A stretch of DNA of 25,540 nucleotides from Paenibacillaceae bacterium UBA6304. Lineage in GTDB: Bacteria; Bacillota; Bacilli; Paenibacillales; Paenibacillaceae. Below the pieces are notes generated by a model that saw only the letters and a list, made by a program, of their open reading frames with translations, had not been told where the DNA came from and made no database searches. Where the stretch lies: assembly GCA_002439285.1 (NCBI GenBank), contig DJTQ01000364.1, positions 1-25,540 on the forward strand, given 5' to 3'. Each line of letters opens with the position of its first letter. The stretch's first letter is position 1. Of this stretch, positions 1 to 8,646 are shown piece after piece. A program made the position numbers and the translations under genes.

Positions 1-588
1 CGCATTGGAGAACAGGCCGACCGCATCGATCGAGATGCCCGCTGGACCCGACACGCGGGCAGACAGATCCTCTTTGTCCAAGTCCGCTGCGAACGGATCA
101 TGGCCAAACAGCACTTCAGCCTGTTTCCGGATTTCTTCGGTTCCTTCCTTCAACGTATCGGAATCTACCGTCTTATCAAAGAAAAACGGCAGGACGAATG
201 CCGAACCATCTTCAGAGGCTTGCTGCTGCAGCACCGGCAACGGCAATTTATCGAACGGAGGCAGCGCCTTCTGACCGGTTACCGGATGTTCGGCGAAGTA
301 GGCGGTCAGCTTTTGGATTCCGCCGTAATCTTCCTCCGTTAATCCGCCTTCCCGGTTCCAGACGATTAGCGCCGGAATTCCGCTCTCTTCGGGGAACTCC
401 GTCTCGGCGATCTGCCCGGCTATTACCGAAGGCATATCCGCCTCCAGATTGGCGGCATTATTTTTTTCCATCGAATTGACGCCGGGCCAAATTGCGCTTA
501 ACACACCCACGATAATGATCCATACCGCGAGGGTGACCCATTTCGATCTCTTTCCTGCGACTAAGCGTCCCAATTGTTTAAACAGCAT
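1..588 (-). CDS. MMPL/RND-family membrane transporter, N-terminal part (cut by window edge)
   Basis: The reading frame stays open from an ATG at 588 to the left edge (196 codons), so only the N-terminus is present. A GGAGG at 599-603 lies 10 nt before the start. The protein begins with a short basic stretch and one strong membrane segment (about residues 15-36), then a soluble domain with 'IPALIVWNREGG' and 'PGV..ME' features. This matches the start of MMPL (YdfJ/MmpL-type) proton-driven exporters, in which TM1 precedes an extracytoplasmic porter domain. Known members export lipids or drugs; the substrate here cannot be told. The gene diverges from a TetR regulator, the common arrangement for a regulated efflux pump. 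Family assignment is fairly sure, substrate unknown. Confidence 0.8.
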   Translation of the reverse strand, partial: MLFKQLGRLVAGKRSKWVTLAVWIIIVGVLSAIWPGVNSMEKNNAANLEADMPSVIAGQIAETEFPEESGIPALIVWNREGGLTEEDYGGIQKLTAYFAEHPVTGQKALPPFDKLPLPVLQQQASEDGSAFVLPFFFDKTVDSDTLKEGTEEIRKQAEVLFGHDPFAADLDKEDLSARVSGPAGISIDAVGLFSNA

Positions 589-645
589 CTCTTGTATTCC
601 TCCATTCTCATCCGAATCGTTTATAATGTGATAATCATCATAATA

Positions 646-674
646 ATTATATATACCGGGCGGTTAATTATCAA
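646..674 (-). promoter_or_regulatory. Probable sigma-A promoter of the MMPL transporter gene
   Basis: Read on the minus strand: TTGATA (669-674), a 17-nt spacer, then TATAAT (646-651), about 58 nt before the start codon. Both hexamers are close to consensus. The -10 region is embedded in AT-rich partly palindromic sequence (630-660) that could hold the TetR operator, but no clear operator could be defined. Confidence 0.7.
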
Positions 675-691
675 TCAGGGAAGTCGTTCCT

Positions 692-721
692 TTGTTGCCA
701 CGAAATCGCGTATGGTATAAT
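692..721 (+). promoter_or_regulatory. Probable promoter of the TetR-family gene
   Basis: A perfect TATAAT lies at 716-721. Upstream TTGTTG (692-697) gives an 18-nt spacer; the alternative TTGCCA (695-700) gives 15 nt. It diverges from the transporter promoter about 20 bp away, so one bound regulator could cover both. Confidence 0.55.
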
Positions 722-753
722 AACTCGTTAGAACTAGGTTTTGAGGTGATACA

Positions 754-1371
754 ATGAGCACCACGAACAAGCGCCCATTAGGACGGCCCGTTCAGCAGCA
801 GGACAGCCTGCCTACTTCAAGGCAAATTTTGCTGACCGCTTCCCGCCTGTTTATGGAAAAAGGGTTCGATTCCGTCTCCATGAACCAGGTCGCCGAACAA
901 AGCGGTGTTACCAAAGCCACAATCTATTATTACTATCCGGCTAAAACGGATCTGTTCGTTGCCTCCATCGCGGAGACGTTATCTCTAGTGAACAAGCGGA
1001 TTAACGAGATTCTCGCCCAACCGGGATCCTTTCGCAGCCGGCTGATCTCCATCACGGAAAACTATTTAAAGGTTCCCCAGGTTCATATTGACGGCATGTT
1101 CGAGCAGGTAAAGCAGCATTTGAACGAAGAGCAACAGCAAACGCTGATTCGATATGAAAACGGGCTATACGAGACGATTAGGGAAGCCTTCGACGCTGCA
1201 GTGCTAGACGGGGAGATTGCTTGCGAGGATACGTTGGTGGCCTCGCATATTTATATCTCAATGCTGCGTGTCGGCGAAAGACAATACGACCGAACCCAGA
1301 TCCTGTTTCCTTCGAGCCGGGAAGCCGCCGAGGCTATCGTTGCTTTTTTATGGAGAGGCATTCACATGTAG
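754..1371 (+). CDS. TetR/AcrR-family transcriptional regulator
   Basis: This 205-residue protein has the canonical TetR N-terminal DNA-binding domain. 'RQILLTASRLFMEKGFDSVSMNQVAEQ' (about residues 23-49) is helix 1-2, and 'SGVTKATIYYYYPAKTDLF' (50-68) is the helix-turn-helix with the family's typical Y-hairpin. The remaining ~135 residues form the variable ligand-binding and dimerisation region, which predicts no ligand. The start has a good TGAGGTGAT Shine-Dalgarno. It faces away from the MMPL transporter gene across a 165-bp region with two promoters. The likely role, by inference from this layout, is a repressor of that pump that is released by a pump substrate. Confidence 0.93.
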   Translation: MSTTNKRPLGRPVQQQDSLPTSRQILLTASRLFMEKGFDSVSMNQVAEQSGVTKATIYYYYPAKTDLFVASIAETLSLVNKRINEILAQPGSFRSRLISITENYLKVPQVHIDGMFEQVKQHLNEEQQQTLIRYENGLYETIREAFDAAVLDGEIACEDTLVASHIYISMLRVGERQYDRTQILFPSSREAAEAIVAFLWRGIHM

Positions 1372-1401
1372 GGTACATGAGGGTGGAAAGGAGAACCAGA
1401 C

Positions 1402-1704
1402 ATGGCATTCGGAATCAACAGGAGCGAGTTGAACGCATGGAAAGAAGCCGTGTCCATGGGCGAGATTGCGTACTTGACCCACTACTGGCTGGATCCCCGA
1501 TTCCCGGGAATAAAGACGGTAACCAAAGTCGGTTGCTCCGACCTGAAACGTCTAACGGCGTGGTGCGAACAACATGGGCTGAACCCCCGCTACATCCACC
1601 ATCGGCCCCCGTTTCCGCATTTCGATCTTCTGGGGCCCAAGCAACGGGAAATTTTAGAGCAGGAGCAGCAGTGGGACCAGTTGGAACGGTTTCGAATGCT
1701 CTAA
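1402..1704 (+). CDS. Small conserved hypothetical protein, YneQ-like
   Basis: A 100-residue soluble protein starting 30 nt after the TetR gene, with an AAAGGAG ribosome binding site. It carries 'LTHYWLDPRFPG', 'TVTKVGCSDLKRLTAWCEQHGL' and 'PHFDLLGPKQREIL'. From memory this resembles Bacillus subtilis YneQ (about 99 residues), a conserved protein of unknown function; a search is needed to confirm it. Several His, Asp and Cys residues are present but no known catalytic motif was recognised. Close spacing suggests co-transcription with the TetR gene, and the unit ends at the hairpin at 1762-1811. No membrane segment or signal peptide is seen. The overlapping 169-residue frame (1221-1730) is a shadow. 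Confidence 0.75.
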   Translation: MAFGINRSELNAWKEAVSMGEIAYLTHYWLDPRFPGIKTVTKVGCSDLKRLTAWCEQHGLNPRYIHHRPPFPHFDLLGPKQREILEQEQQWDQLERFRML

Positions 1705-1761
1705 GAAGTGCTCTTGCTGGCGCTAAATAAGGGTCTGTCGTTGTCTGTACATTTTATGTCA

Positions 1762-1811
1762 AAAACCCTCCTTAATCAGTCTGCCACACGACCTGATATA
1801 AGGAGGGTTTT
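1762..1811. terminator. Bidirectional intrinsic terminator between convergent genes
   Basis: A 13-bp perfect stem (AAAACCCTCCTTA, 1762-1774, with 1799-1811) extends by 5 more pairs (ATCAG/CTGAT) past a one-base bulge, around a 13-nt loop. Five T follow on the minus strand and four on the plus strand. It sits between the YneQ-like gene (+) and the SulP gene (-). Confidence 0.75.
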
Positions 1812-1854
1812 GAATTTTGATATACTTTTGAATATGCTCCCCGCTTTTTCCGCT

Positions 1855-3291
1855 TCAGGATAATCCGATGCGCTCGACGAGACGGGTGCTTTCTTCATTC
1901 AATCCGGTGATGACAACTTCTTTATCCGCCTTCCGGTATTTGAAAATGACTCTCGAGATGGCGTTTGCTGCGGAATGATCCCATACATGGGAGGCGGAAA
2001 AGTCGATCACGATCTTCTCCGGATCTCCGGCGGGGTCGAATTCGCCGAGAAAATTCGTGACGGTTCCAAAGAACATCTGTCCCGAAACCCGATAAGTTCG
2101 AACTTCTACCCCGTCCTCCTGAGTAATGCGGATTCTGGCGATCTTCCAAGCAAACACCAGCGCGCTCAGCAGAACACCGATTCCCACTCCGATGGACAGA
2201 TTATTCGTAGCTACTACCGTAACTACCGTTACGATCATCACCAACGCATCGGACTTCGGAATTTTGTGCAGCGTACGGAGGGAATTCCATTCAAAGGTTC
2301 CGATACAAACCATAAACATAACTCCGACGAGCGCAGCCATCGGAATTTGCTTCACTACTCCGCCCAGCACAATAATCAGGAAGAGCAATCCAACTCCCGA
2401 CACCAGCGTCGATAACCGCGTCCGCCCTCCGGATTTGATATTGACCATCGATTGTCCGATCATCGCGCAGCCGGCCATCCCGCCGAAAAAGCCAGTGACG
2501 ATATTGGCCAAGCCTTGCCCTTTCATCTCTCTGTTCTTATCGCTGGATGTATTGGTGATATCGTCGATAAGCGTTGCCGTCATCAACGATTCCAATAATC
2601 CCACTACCGCCAACGACAAGGATATCGGGAAGATCGTCTTCAGCATGTCCCAGGATAGAACTACATCCGGCAAGTGAAAGACCGGTAAGGAGTTTGTAAT
2701 ATTCCCCATATCCCCGACCGTTCTGACATCCAAATGAAGTGTAATGCTCAGGATCGAAACGATAATGATCGCGATGAGCGCGGACGGTACCGCCTTAGTA
2801 AAGCGGGGAACAATATAAATAATAGCAAGCGTAAGCGCCACGAGACCGTACATCAGCCATCCCTGGCCGGAAAAGTGCGTCAATTGGGCGATAAAGATCA
2901 GAATGGCCAAAGCGTTGACAAAACCGGTCATGACCGATTGCGGTAGGAAACTGATCCATTTTCCTAATTTGAGCTGGCCCATCACAATCTGTAGAATGCC
3001 GGCCAAAATCGTCGCGGCGAATAAATACTCGATTCCATGATCCCTAACCAGTCCACCCATCAGTAAAGCCATGGCTCCCGTAGCCGCGGAGATCATCCCC
3101 GGGCGGCCTCCCGCAAAGGAAATCACGATAGCGATGCAAAACGAGGCGTACAGGCCCACCATGGGACTAACACCAGCCAGGATAGAAAAAGCGATCGCTT
3201 CCGGAATCAGGGCAACCGCAACCGTCAGACCGGATAACACGTCGGTTCGCGTATTTGAGAACCAGCCTGCGGAGCTTTTTAAGTTCGACAA
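1855..3291 (-). CDS. SulP-family anion transporter with STAS domain
   Basis: A 478-residue protein of the SLC26/SulP family. About 10-12 hydrophobic segments span residues 15-385. The family signature '[24 protein letters not shown]' is at residues 26-49. A cytoplasmic STAS domain occupies about 396-478 ('[20 protein letters not shown]', 426-445). Relatives carry sulfate, bicarbonate or other anions; the substrate cannot be told from sequence. Length matches short Bacillus members such as YbaR. Translation starts at TTG (3289-3291), chosen because a perfect AAGGAGG (3301-3307) lies 9 nt upstream and no ATG fits. The STAS loop that often carries a phosphorylatable Ser/Thr reads ASHVWD, so anti-sigma-antagonist-type control is doubtful. 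A terminator isolates the gene from the upstream kinase gene. Confidence 0.93.
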   Translation of the reverse strand: MSNLKSSAGWFSNTRTDVLSGLTVAVALIPEAIAFSILAGVSPMVGLYASFCIAIVISFAGGRPGMISAATGAMALLMGGLVRDHGIEYLFAATILAGILQIVMGQLKLGKWISFLPQSVMTGFVNALAILIFIAQLTHFSGQGWLMYGLVALTLAIIYIVPRFTKAVPSALIAIIIVSILSITLHLDVRTVGDMGNITNSLPVFHLPDVVLSWDMLKTIFPISLSLAVVGLLESLMTATLIDDITNTSSDKNREMKGQGLANIVTGFFGGMAGCAMIGQSMVNIKSGGRTRLSTLVSGVGLLFLIIVLGGVVKQIPMAALVGVMFMVCIGTFEWNSLRTLHKIPKSDALVMIVTVVTVVATNNLSIGVGIGVLLSALVFAWKIARIRITQEDGVEVRTYRVSGQMFFGTVTNFLGEFDPAGDPEKIVIDFSASHVWDHSAANAISRVIFKYRKADKEVVITGLNEESTRLVERIGLS

Positions 3292-3374
3292 TGAAGTAAT
3301 CCTCCTTATGACTCATAACAGTTGATATTTTTAGATAACAGGTCCGATGCAACGCTCACGATCTCGATTATATG

Positions 3375-3410
3375 AAAAAAGACCGGATAACCTCAATGAG
3401 GTCACCGGCC
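3375..3410 (-). terminator. Intrinsic terminator of the hybrid kinase gene
   Basis: Read on the minus strand: GGCCGGTGACCTCA, a tiny loop, TGAGGTTATCCGGTC, then six T (3375-3380). The stem is 6 bp plus 4 bp around small mismatches. It lies 65 nt past the kinase stop codon and before the SulP start. Confidence 0.8.
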
Positions 3411-3475
3411 TATGAAAGCGTTACTATCCTAAGGATACTCCGATTTGCTGCCCTATTCTTTCCGATCCTTTCAAA

Positions 3476-5776
3476 TCAAAAGTATTTGCTGATCATTTCC
3501 GCAACGACCGAGTTCTTAATCGGCTTGCTGAGATAATCGTTCATCCCGGCCTCCAAGCAGTTCTCCCTATCACCCTTCAATGCGTTGGCCGTCACCGCGA
3601 CAATGATTGGACATTGCTCTGGCGGCACCGTGCTCTTAATGATTCGGGTCGCTTCCAATCCGTTCATTTCCGGCATATGCACGTCCATGAATATCATGTC
3701 AAACGTCTCGTAGGCAATCATCTGGATCACTTCCTTGCCGTTTCTAGCAATGCGAGTGAAATGCCCCAGTCTTTCTAGCATCTTCTGGAGAACAAGTTGA
3801 TTGATATCATTATCTTCCGCGATTAGAATATTGAGCTTGCGACCCTGCGGTTGCTCCCCGGCATCGCCGACCAAACCATCGACCTTTTTCCGGTTTACTT
3901 TGAGTCCGATATCAAACATAAAGGTTGCGCCGCCCGGTCCGTCTTGGGGCACTACCCAAATTTCCCCGTCCATCAGTCCGACCAGTTTTTTGGTGATCGC
4001 AAGTCCAAGGCCTGTCCCCTCATAACGGCGGGTCATGAAATGATCGAGCTGGGAAAAAGGCTCAAACAATAGAGAAATCTTCTCCTTTGGAATGCCGATG
4101 CCGGTATCCGAGACCGCAAAACGCAGACGAATCGACTTATTCTCGACGGAAAGGCGGTTTACTCTGACCGTTACTCCGCCGGTATAAGTGAATTTCACGG
4201 CATTGCCAACCAGATTAAGCAAGATCTGCTTTAATCGCTCAGGGTCCCCGAACAGCTTGTCAGGAATATCCGGGCTTACGGAATAGCTTAAGACAAGCCC
4301 CTTCTCATTTGCTCGAACCTTTAAAATATCCAGCGTTTCCGAAATGACCCTCCGAAGGTCAATAAGCTCCTCATGCAGCTCTGCCTTACCGGATTCAATT
4401 TTGGCAAAATCAAGGATATCGTTAATAATGGCCAGCAAGGTATCGCCGCTCTTTCGGATAATGTCCAAGTATTCCCTCTGGGTATCCGTTACTTCCGTCG
4501 TTTCAAGCATCAAATCCGTCATGCCGATCACGCCGTTCATCGGAGTGCGGATCTCATGGCTCATCATGGCGAGAAATTCGCTTTTGGCTTTATTAGTGTT
4601 CTCGGCGGTTTCCTTCGCAATGAGGAGCTTTTTCTGCTCGCTAATATCTTTGGCGATAATATAAAAGCCCACGTTCTTCTGGTTGATGATGATCGGGGCG
4701 ATCGTCGTCAAAACTTCAACCTCTTGGCCGCCTTTGGTCCGAATCTTGTCGATTCCTTTTTCAATCGTAGCATCGGCATTCGATTCAGACAAAATATTCT
4801 GCAATTGGTGTTCCTCAATAAACATAGAGAAACGTTTCCCGCTCATTTGCGGAATTTTGTAGCCCGTTAATTTCTCCGCCATCACGTTGGCATTGATAAT
4901 ATGACCGTTTAAATCCAATGAAAAGACAGCGTCATGGTTATATTTTTTAAGGGAATTATACCTTTCGACCGTCTCTTGAAGCTTGCGCTCAACCAGTTTT
5001 CGTTCGCTAATATCTTGGACCGTTCCGCTTAGTTTTAAGGGTTGTCCGTCCTCATTATAGGTAACAATTCCACGCAGATGCAGGTACTGGAAATCCCCCG
5101 GCCGAATTTCATGTTGAAACTCAAAGTCGAAGTAACCTAAATGCATGGCGTTGCCAATAGCCTTTACCAGGCGTGCCCTTTCGGACGGATAGATCATCTT
5201 CAAAATATCGGTCGAGGAGATCGACTCCTCTTTCTTTTCAATTTCGAACATATGGTAGAGTTGATCGAACAACGCGACCCGATCCTCTGAGACATTCCAT
5301 TCCCAGCTTCCGATCCGGGCGATTCGCATCGTTTCTTCCAAAATGAGTTCATCGTATTTCCGATTCGTGATCTCTCGGCCGATTGCCACAACTGTGGGAT
5401 TCGACAATCCTGCATCCGCCAAACGGAGGGAGAATTCAAACCAAAGATAATTGCCTTCTTTCCCTTTAAGTCTAAGCTCGATCATCGCTCTGTGACGACG
5501 CAGCAACTCCTTGCTGAGGTGAGCATGGACATCCTCGGGATGACACCATTCCGAAAATTTCACGCCGATCAGTTCCTCAGGAGCATAGCCAAGCCAGTGT
5601 GTAACCGATTCGGAACAATATAACCCTGTTCCTTTCAAATCACAACAATATACGAGGTCATCCATATGACCGAGAATAAACTGGTTCCAATCTCTCTCCT
5701 GCCCGCCTGTCTGTTTCAATAGCATATTGAAATCGCCTTCATAAGGTGACTGCTGTCCCCCGTGTCCGTTGCTCAT
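3476..5776 (-). CDS. Soluble multi-PAS hybrid sensor histidine kinase with C-terminal receiver
   Basis: 766 residues from the ATG at 5776. That start is preferred because a GGAGG lies 6 nt upstream; an in-frame ATG at 5794 has no such site. No membrane segment is seen, so the protein is cytosolic. In order: three PAS domains (about 33-145, 150-265, 275-385), the first two with PAC-like ends ('AIGREITNRK', 'GTVQDISERK'); a HisKA domain with 'MMSHEIRTPMNG' (phospho-acceptor His407); a HATPase with N box (Asn525), 'DTGIGIP' and 'GTGLGLAI'; and a receiver (about 648-766) with acidic 'EDND', phospho-acceptor Asp698 in 'FMDVHMPEMNG' and Lys751. It therefore catalyses intramolecular His-to-Asp transfer. 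No output domain or partner regulator lies beside it, so the downstream target is unknown. The signal is probably a cytoplasmic redox, gas or metabolite cue, an inference from PAS only. Confidence 0.93.
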   Translation of the reverse strand: MSNGHGGQQSPYEGDFNMLLKQTGGQERDWNQFILGHMDDLVYCCDLKGTGLYCSESVTHWLGYAPEELIGVKFSEWCHPEDVHAHLSKELLRRHRAMIELRLKGKEGNYLWFEFSLRLADAGLSNPTVVAIGREITNRKYDELILEETMRIARIGSWEWNVSEDRVALFDQLYHMFEIEKKEESISSTDILKMIYPSERARLVKAIGNAMHLGYFDFEFQHEIRPGDFQYLHLRGIVTYNEDGQPLKLSGTVQDISERKLVERKLQETVERYNSLKKYNHDAVFSLDLNGHIINANVMAEKLTGYKIPQMSGKRFSMFIEEHQLQNILSESNADATIEKGIDKIRTKGGQEVEVLTTIAPIIINQKNVGFYIIAKDISEQKKLLIAKETAENTNKAKSEFLAMMSHEIRTPMNGVIGMTDLMLETTEVTDTQREYLDIIRKSGDTLLAIINDILDFAKIESGKAELHEELIDLRRVISETLDILKVRANEKGLVLSYSVSPDIPDKLFGDPERLKQILLNLVGNAVKFTYTGGVTVRVNRLSVENKSIRLRFAVSDTGIGIPKEKISLLFEPFSQLDHFMTRRYEGTGLGLAITKKLVGLMDGEIWVVPQDGPGGATFMFDIGLKVNRKKVDGLVGDAGEQPQGRKLNILIAEDNDINQLVLQKMLERLGHFTRIARNGKEVIQMIAYETFDMIFMDVHMPEMNGLEATRIIKSTVPPEQCPIIVAVTANALKGDRENCLEAGMNDYLSKPIKNSVVAEMISKYF

Positions 5777-5885
5777 ATGAAGCCTCCATCCCATGATAGT
5801 AATAAGTTAATCCGGAAGGATCCTGCAATTCCTCAATAAGCGGTTATAAATTCACTCTTTGATCACAATTGAATTGTTTTCTTTT

Positions 5886-5914
5886 TTAATAACAAACATT
5901 AATTTAAATGTCAA
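5886..5914 (-). promoter_or_regulatory. Sigma-A promoter of the hybrid kinase gene
   Basis: Minus strand: perfect TTGACA (5909-5914), 17-nt spacer, TATTAA (5886-5891), in very AT-rich DNA about 110 nt before the kinase start. It lies in the ~300-bp gap to the divergent MFS gene; apart from AT-rich runs (5860-5975) nothing else was recognised there, and no clear promoter for the MFS gene. Confidence 0.75.
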
Positions 5915-6074
5915 TTTGAAATAAACTTTTACTAAAAAAGCGAAAAAAACAAGTAATAATTATACTTAACATTTCCCTTTTCATAGCCACTCGAATCAAG
6001 TAATGTTTAGTATGGGAATTTTCCGCCTGTAGGAACTATTGTTTTAAAGAGAAAACCATATTGAGGTGATATTG

Positions 6075-7340
6075 ATGTCCATTCAAGCACATGCTTCACC
6101 CGCGAACATCAGTCTGTTCCGCAACCGTTTCTACCAGACCATTCTGATTTCCAACATTTTTTTACAGATTGGGATCTGGGTCCGCAACTTCGCTATTTTA
6201 ATGTTCGTAACCGACAAAACCAACAATGACCCGTTGGCCATTTCACTGATCTCCGTAGTCGAGTTCGCTCCGATCTTTGTATTTTCTTTCATTGGCGGCG
6301 CTTTTGCCGATCGCTGGAAGCCGAAACGAACGATGATCTGGTGCGACTTCCTATCCGCACTTTCCGTTTTCGCCGTGCTATTGACGCTGATATACGAGTC
6401 TTGGGAGGCCGTATACTTTGCCACCTTTATTTCCGCTATCCTGTCACAATTCTCGCAGCCTTCCGTCATGAAGCTGTTCAAGCAGCATGTTCATCCGGAT
6501 CAGCTTCAGCAAGGCATGGCTTTGTTCCAATCCCTGGTGGCCATATTTATGGTACTCGGGCCGACGCTCGGCATCTTCGCCTATCACCAGTTCGGAATCC
6601 ATATCTCGATCGGCGTGATGGGGGTTGCCTTCCTTCTCTCCGCCATCGTTTTGTTCCGGCTTCCCGCCGATGAAGAACAAGAAGTAAAAGCGGAGCGTAC
6701 GACCAAACTGCGGCAGGAGCTGGCTGACGGTTTCCGCTATGTATGGCGCAGCCCAGTGCTGCGGGTGCTTGGTGCGACTTTTGCGATTGCCGGCTTCTCC
6801 GTAGGTACAATTCAGACGCTCGGTTTGTTCGTCGTGACGGAACGTCTCGGACAGCCCAAAGAATTTCTACAGTTCTTACTTATGGTGAACGGGGTCGCCA
6901 TGTTCATCGGCGGTGGACTGGTCATGTCGCTGTCCAAGAAAATTCCGCCGCAAATTCTGCTTGCCTTTGGCACAGCCGTTAGTGCCGTATGTATCGTCGG
7001 GATGGGCTTTTCCACCAGCATTCCTTTAACCATGGTACTGCAGTTTTTGAATGGTCTTACCTTCCCCTGCATCCAAATCGGGATCAACACCCTAATTTTG
7101 CAATCGACGGAGCAATCCTATGTCGGCCGGGTAAACGGCGTACTGAGTCCCATGTTCATGGGCATGATGGTCATCATGATGTCGCTGTCGGGCGTGCTCA
7201 AAAAGATATTCCCTCTCGTGGGCATCTACACGTTCTCCGGAATCATAATGCTCATCGGCGCTGTGATCCTTATTCCTATCTTTAAATATAAGCCCGCCCC
7301 TGCACCGGCCCCCGGAACGGAGGAACTTGGGGGAGCTTAA
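6075..7340 (+). CDS. MFS transporter, MefA-like (TMS/MFS_3-type) exporter
   Basis: 421 residues with about 12 hydrophobic segments. The start is the ATG at 6075, 6 nt after GAGGTG; an in-frame GTG at 6066 lies inside that ribosome binding site. The MFS loop 2-3 signature is 'GGAFADRWKPKRTM' (about 73-86), and a basic/acidic central loop lies near residues 195-220. The overall pattern, including the 'NRFYQTILISNIFLQIGIWVRNFAILMFV' start and a domain repeat at 'RSPVLRVLGATFAI', resembles the macrolide-efflux MefA and enterobactin-exporter group. The C-terminal tail is a Pro-Ala repeat followed by Glu residues. The substrate is unknown; a drug or siderophore is inferred from the family. The gene stands alone, ending at the bidirectional terminator. 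Confidence 0.9.
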   Translation: MSIQAHASPANISLFRNRFYQTILISNIFLQIGIWVRNFAILMFVTDKTNNDPLAISLISVVEFAPIFVFSFIGGAFADRWKPKRTMIWCDFLSALSVFAVLLTLIYESWEAVYFATFISAILSQFSQPSVMKLFKQHVHPDQLQQGMALFQSLVAIFMVLGPTLGIFAYHQFGIHISIGVMGVAFLLSAIVLFRLPADEEQEVKAERTTKLRQELADGFRYVWRSPVLRVLGATFAIAGFSVGTIQTLGLFVVTERLGQPKEFLQFLLMVNGVAMFIGGGLVMSLSKKIPPQILLAFGTAVSAVCIVGMGFSTSIPLTMVLQFLNGLTFPCIQIGINTLILQSTEQSYVGRVNGVLSPMFMGMMVIMMSLSGVLKKIFPLVGIYTFSGIIMLIGAVILIPIFKYKPAPAPAPGTEELGGA

Positions 7341-7440
7341 AGGAGTTACCCCAAACTAACAGTCGGGTGCACGCTAGTTGCAAATTCGGAGCTTATCTAT
7401 CGGAGTGCGTCCCTCGGAGCGTTTCTGTGTAAAATAAATT

Positions 7441-7490
7441 AAAGAGTCCTGAAGCTCGCCGTATGCCGGCGTTGCTTCAGGACTCTTTTT
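7441..7490. terminator. Bidirectional intrinsic terminator (MFS gene / ppaC)
   Basis: A 15-bp perfect stem (7441-7455 with 7474-7488) encloses a second small GC hairpin (CGCCG/CGGCG). TTTTT follows on the plus strand, and an AT-rich TTTAATTTATTTT on the minus strand. It serves the convergent MFS and pyrophosphatase genes. The ~100 bp between the MFS stop and this hairpin holds nothing recognised. Confidence 0.9.
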
Positions 7491-7509
7491 GACGAATCAG
7501 AATATCGGA

Positions 7510-8442
7510 TTAACGTTTGTTAAAAATATCGGTTAATACAGGGACGATTTGCGACTTACGGGAAACGACGCCTTTCAATACGGCCTTGTTATTCTCCAGC
7601 TTCACGCCATAAGCTTCTTCCACGGCATCTGCCGATTTGCCCAATGCCAGGCCGACCGAATCGTTGTTCAAAATATCGGTAACCACGAACAGGAACAGAT
7701 CCAAACCTTTGCTGTCCACAATACTGTTCAAAGCAGCTTCAAGCTCGGATTGTTTCGCCAGTACGTCGTTTACATCGACTGCATTGACTTGGGCGATTTC
7801 CACTTTTGCGCTGCCCATGTCAAACTCTTTGGCATCCAAGGAAATCAATTGTTCAATGCTCTTGTCGCTCAGATCGGCACCGGCCTTAAGCATGTCCAGC
7901 CCGTATTCTTCAGGGCTCACTCCGGCGATATCCGCCAGTTCCCGGGCGGCGGCAACATCCTGCTCCGTGCAGGTTGGAGATTTAAACAGAAGGGAATCGG
8001 AAATGATAGCGGACAGCATCAACCCTGCGATGTTTGCGTGAACTTCGATGCCGTTTTCTTTGTACATCTTGTTAAGGATGGTCGCTGTGCAGCCTACAGG
8101 CTCGGCGCGGTAATAGAGCGGGCCGCTGGTTTCGAAATTAGCGATCCGGTGATGATCGATGACTTCTGCCACTCGGACCTGATCAATGTCAGAGACGCTT
8201 TGCTGACGTTCATTATGGTCGACCAAAATAACATCCTTCACTTCTCCCGCAGCCGACTCAATTACGCGTGGCGCTTGGAAACCAAAGCGATCGAGCGCAA
8301 ATTTCGTTTCCCCGTTGACTTCGCCCAACGCGACAGGCTCAACATTCCATCCCAGCTTGGATTTCAGGTCTGCATAAGCGATTGCGGAGCAGATTGTATC
8401 CGTGTCCGGATTTTTGTGTCCGAAAATCAATACTTTTTCCAT
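7510..8442 (-). CDS. ppaC: Manganese-dependent inorganic pyrophosphatase (family II)
   Basis: 310 residues, the usual family II length. It hydrolyses pyrophosphate to phosphate in the cytoplasm, pulling biosynthetic reactions forward. The DHH-superfamily metal ligands all fall where they do in Bacillus subtilis PpaC: His9, Asp13 and Asp15 in 'GHKNPDTDT', Asp75 in 'LVDHNE', His97-His98 in 'VIDHH', and Asp149 in '[12 protein letters not shown]'. The C-terminal DHHA2 domain ends with '[10 protein letters not shown]', the substrate-binding SRK motif. The start at 8442 has AAGGAG just upstream; the 29-codon upstream extension in frame overlaps the promoter and is rejected. The gene is monocistronic with its own promoter and terminator. 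A very secure call. Confidence 0.98.
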   Translation of the reverse strand: MEKVLIFGHKNPDTDTICSAIAYADLKSKLGWNVEPVALGEVNGETKFALDRFGFQAPRVIESAAGEVKDVILVDHNERQQSVSDIDQVRVAEVIDHHRIANFETSGPLYYRAEPVGCTATILNKMYKENGIEVHANIAGLMLSAIISDSLLFKSPTCTEQDVAAARELADIAGVSPEEYGLDMLKAGADLSDKSIEQLISLDAKEFDMGSAKVEIAQVNAVDVNDVLAKQSELEAALNSIVDSKGLDLFLFVVTDILNNDSVGLALGKSADAVEEAYGVKLENNKAVLKGVVSRKSQIVPVLTDIFNKR

Positions 8443-8477
8443 TCGTTTACTCTCCTTTTCGTCATTTAGCTTAGAAA

Positions 8478-8507
8478 AGTATATCTCAGAACCAGATTCA
8501 CAATCAA
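8478..8507 (-). promoter_or_regulatory. Probable ppaC promoter
   Basis: Minus strand: TTGATT (8502-8507), 18-nt spacer, TATACT (8478-8483), about 36 nt before the ppaC start. No convincing promoter was found for the divergent response-regulator gene in the rest of the 204-bp gap. Confidence 0.6.
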
Positions 8508-8646
8508 GGGTCAAGCATGTTAGGATCAAAGAAAACGCAAGGCCTCACAGAAGATTTCAGTTCTCCCTCAGGGGACCTTCAGCCGGCGTTCAGCGTTATC
8601 CCAGATAATAAAAACATACGTGTCACTTGTACTGGAGGATTGTTTC

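Noticed and set aside
1221..1730. 169-codon plus-strand frame overlapping the TetR and YneQ-like genes
   Set aside because: Overlaps two better-supported genes in another frame and is rich in Arg and Pro, as shadows usually are.
3425..3437. 13-bp palindrome TATCCTAAGGATA as an operator
   Set aside because: It lies between a stop codon and a terminator, away from any promoter, so a regulatory role is unsupported.
7549..8469. 306-codon plus-strand frame antisense to ppaC
   Set aside because: Mirror frame of a certain ppaC gene with all metal ligands conserved.
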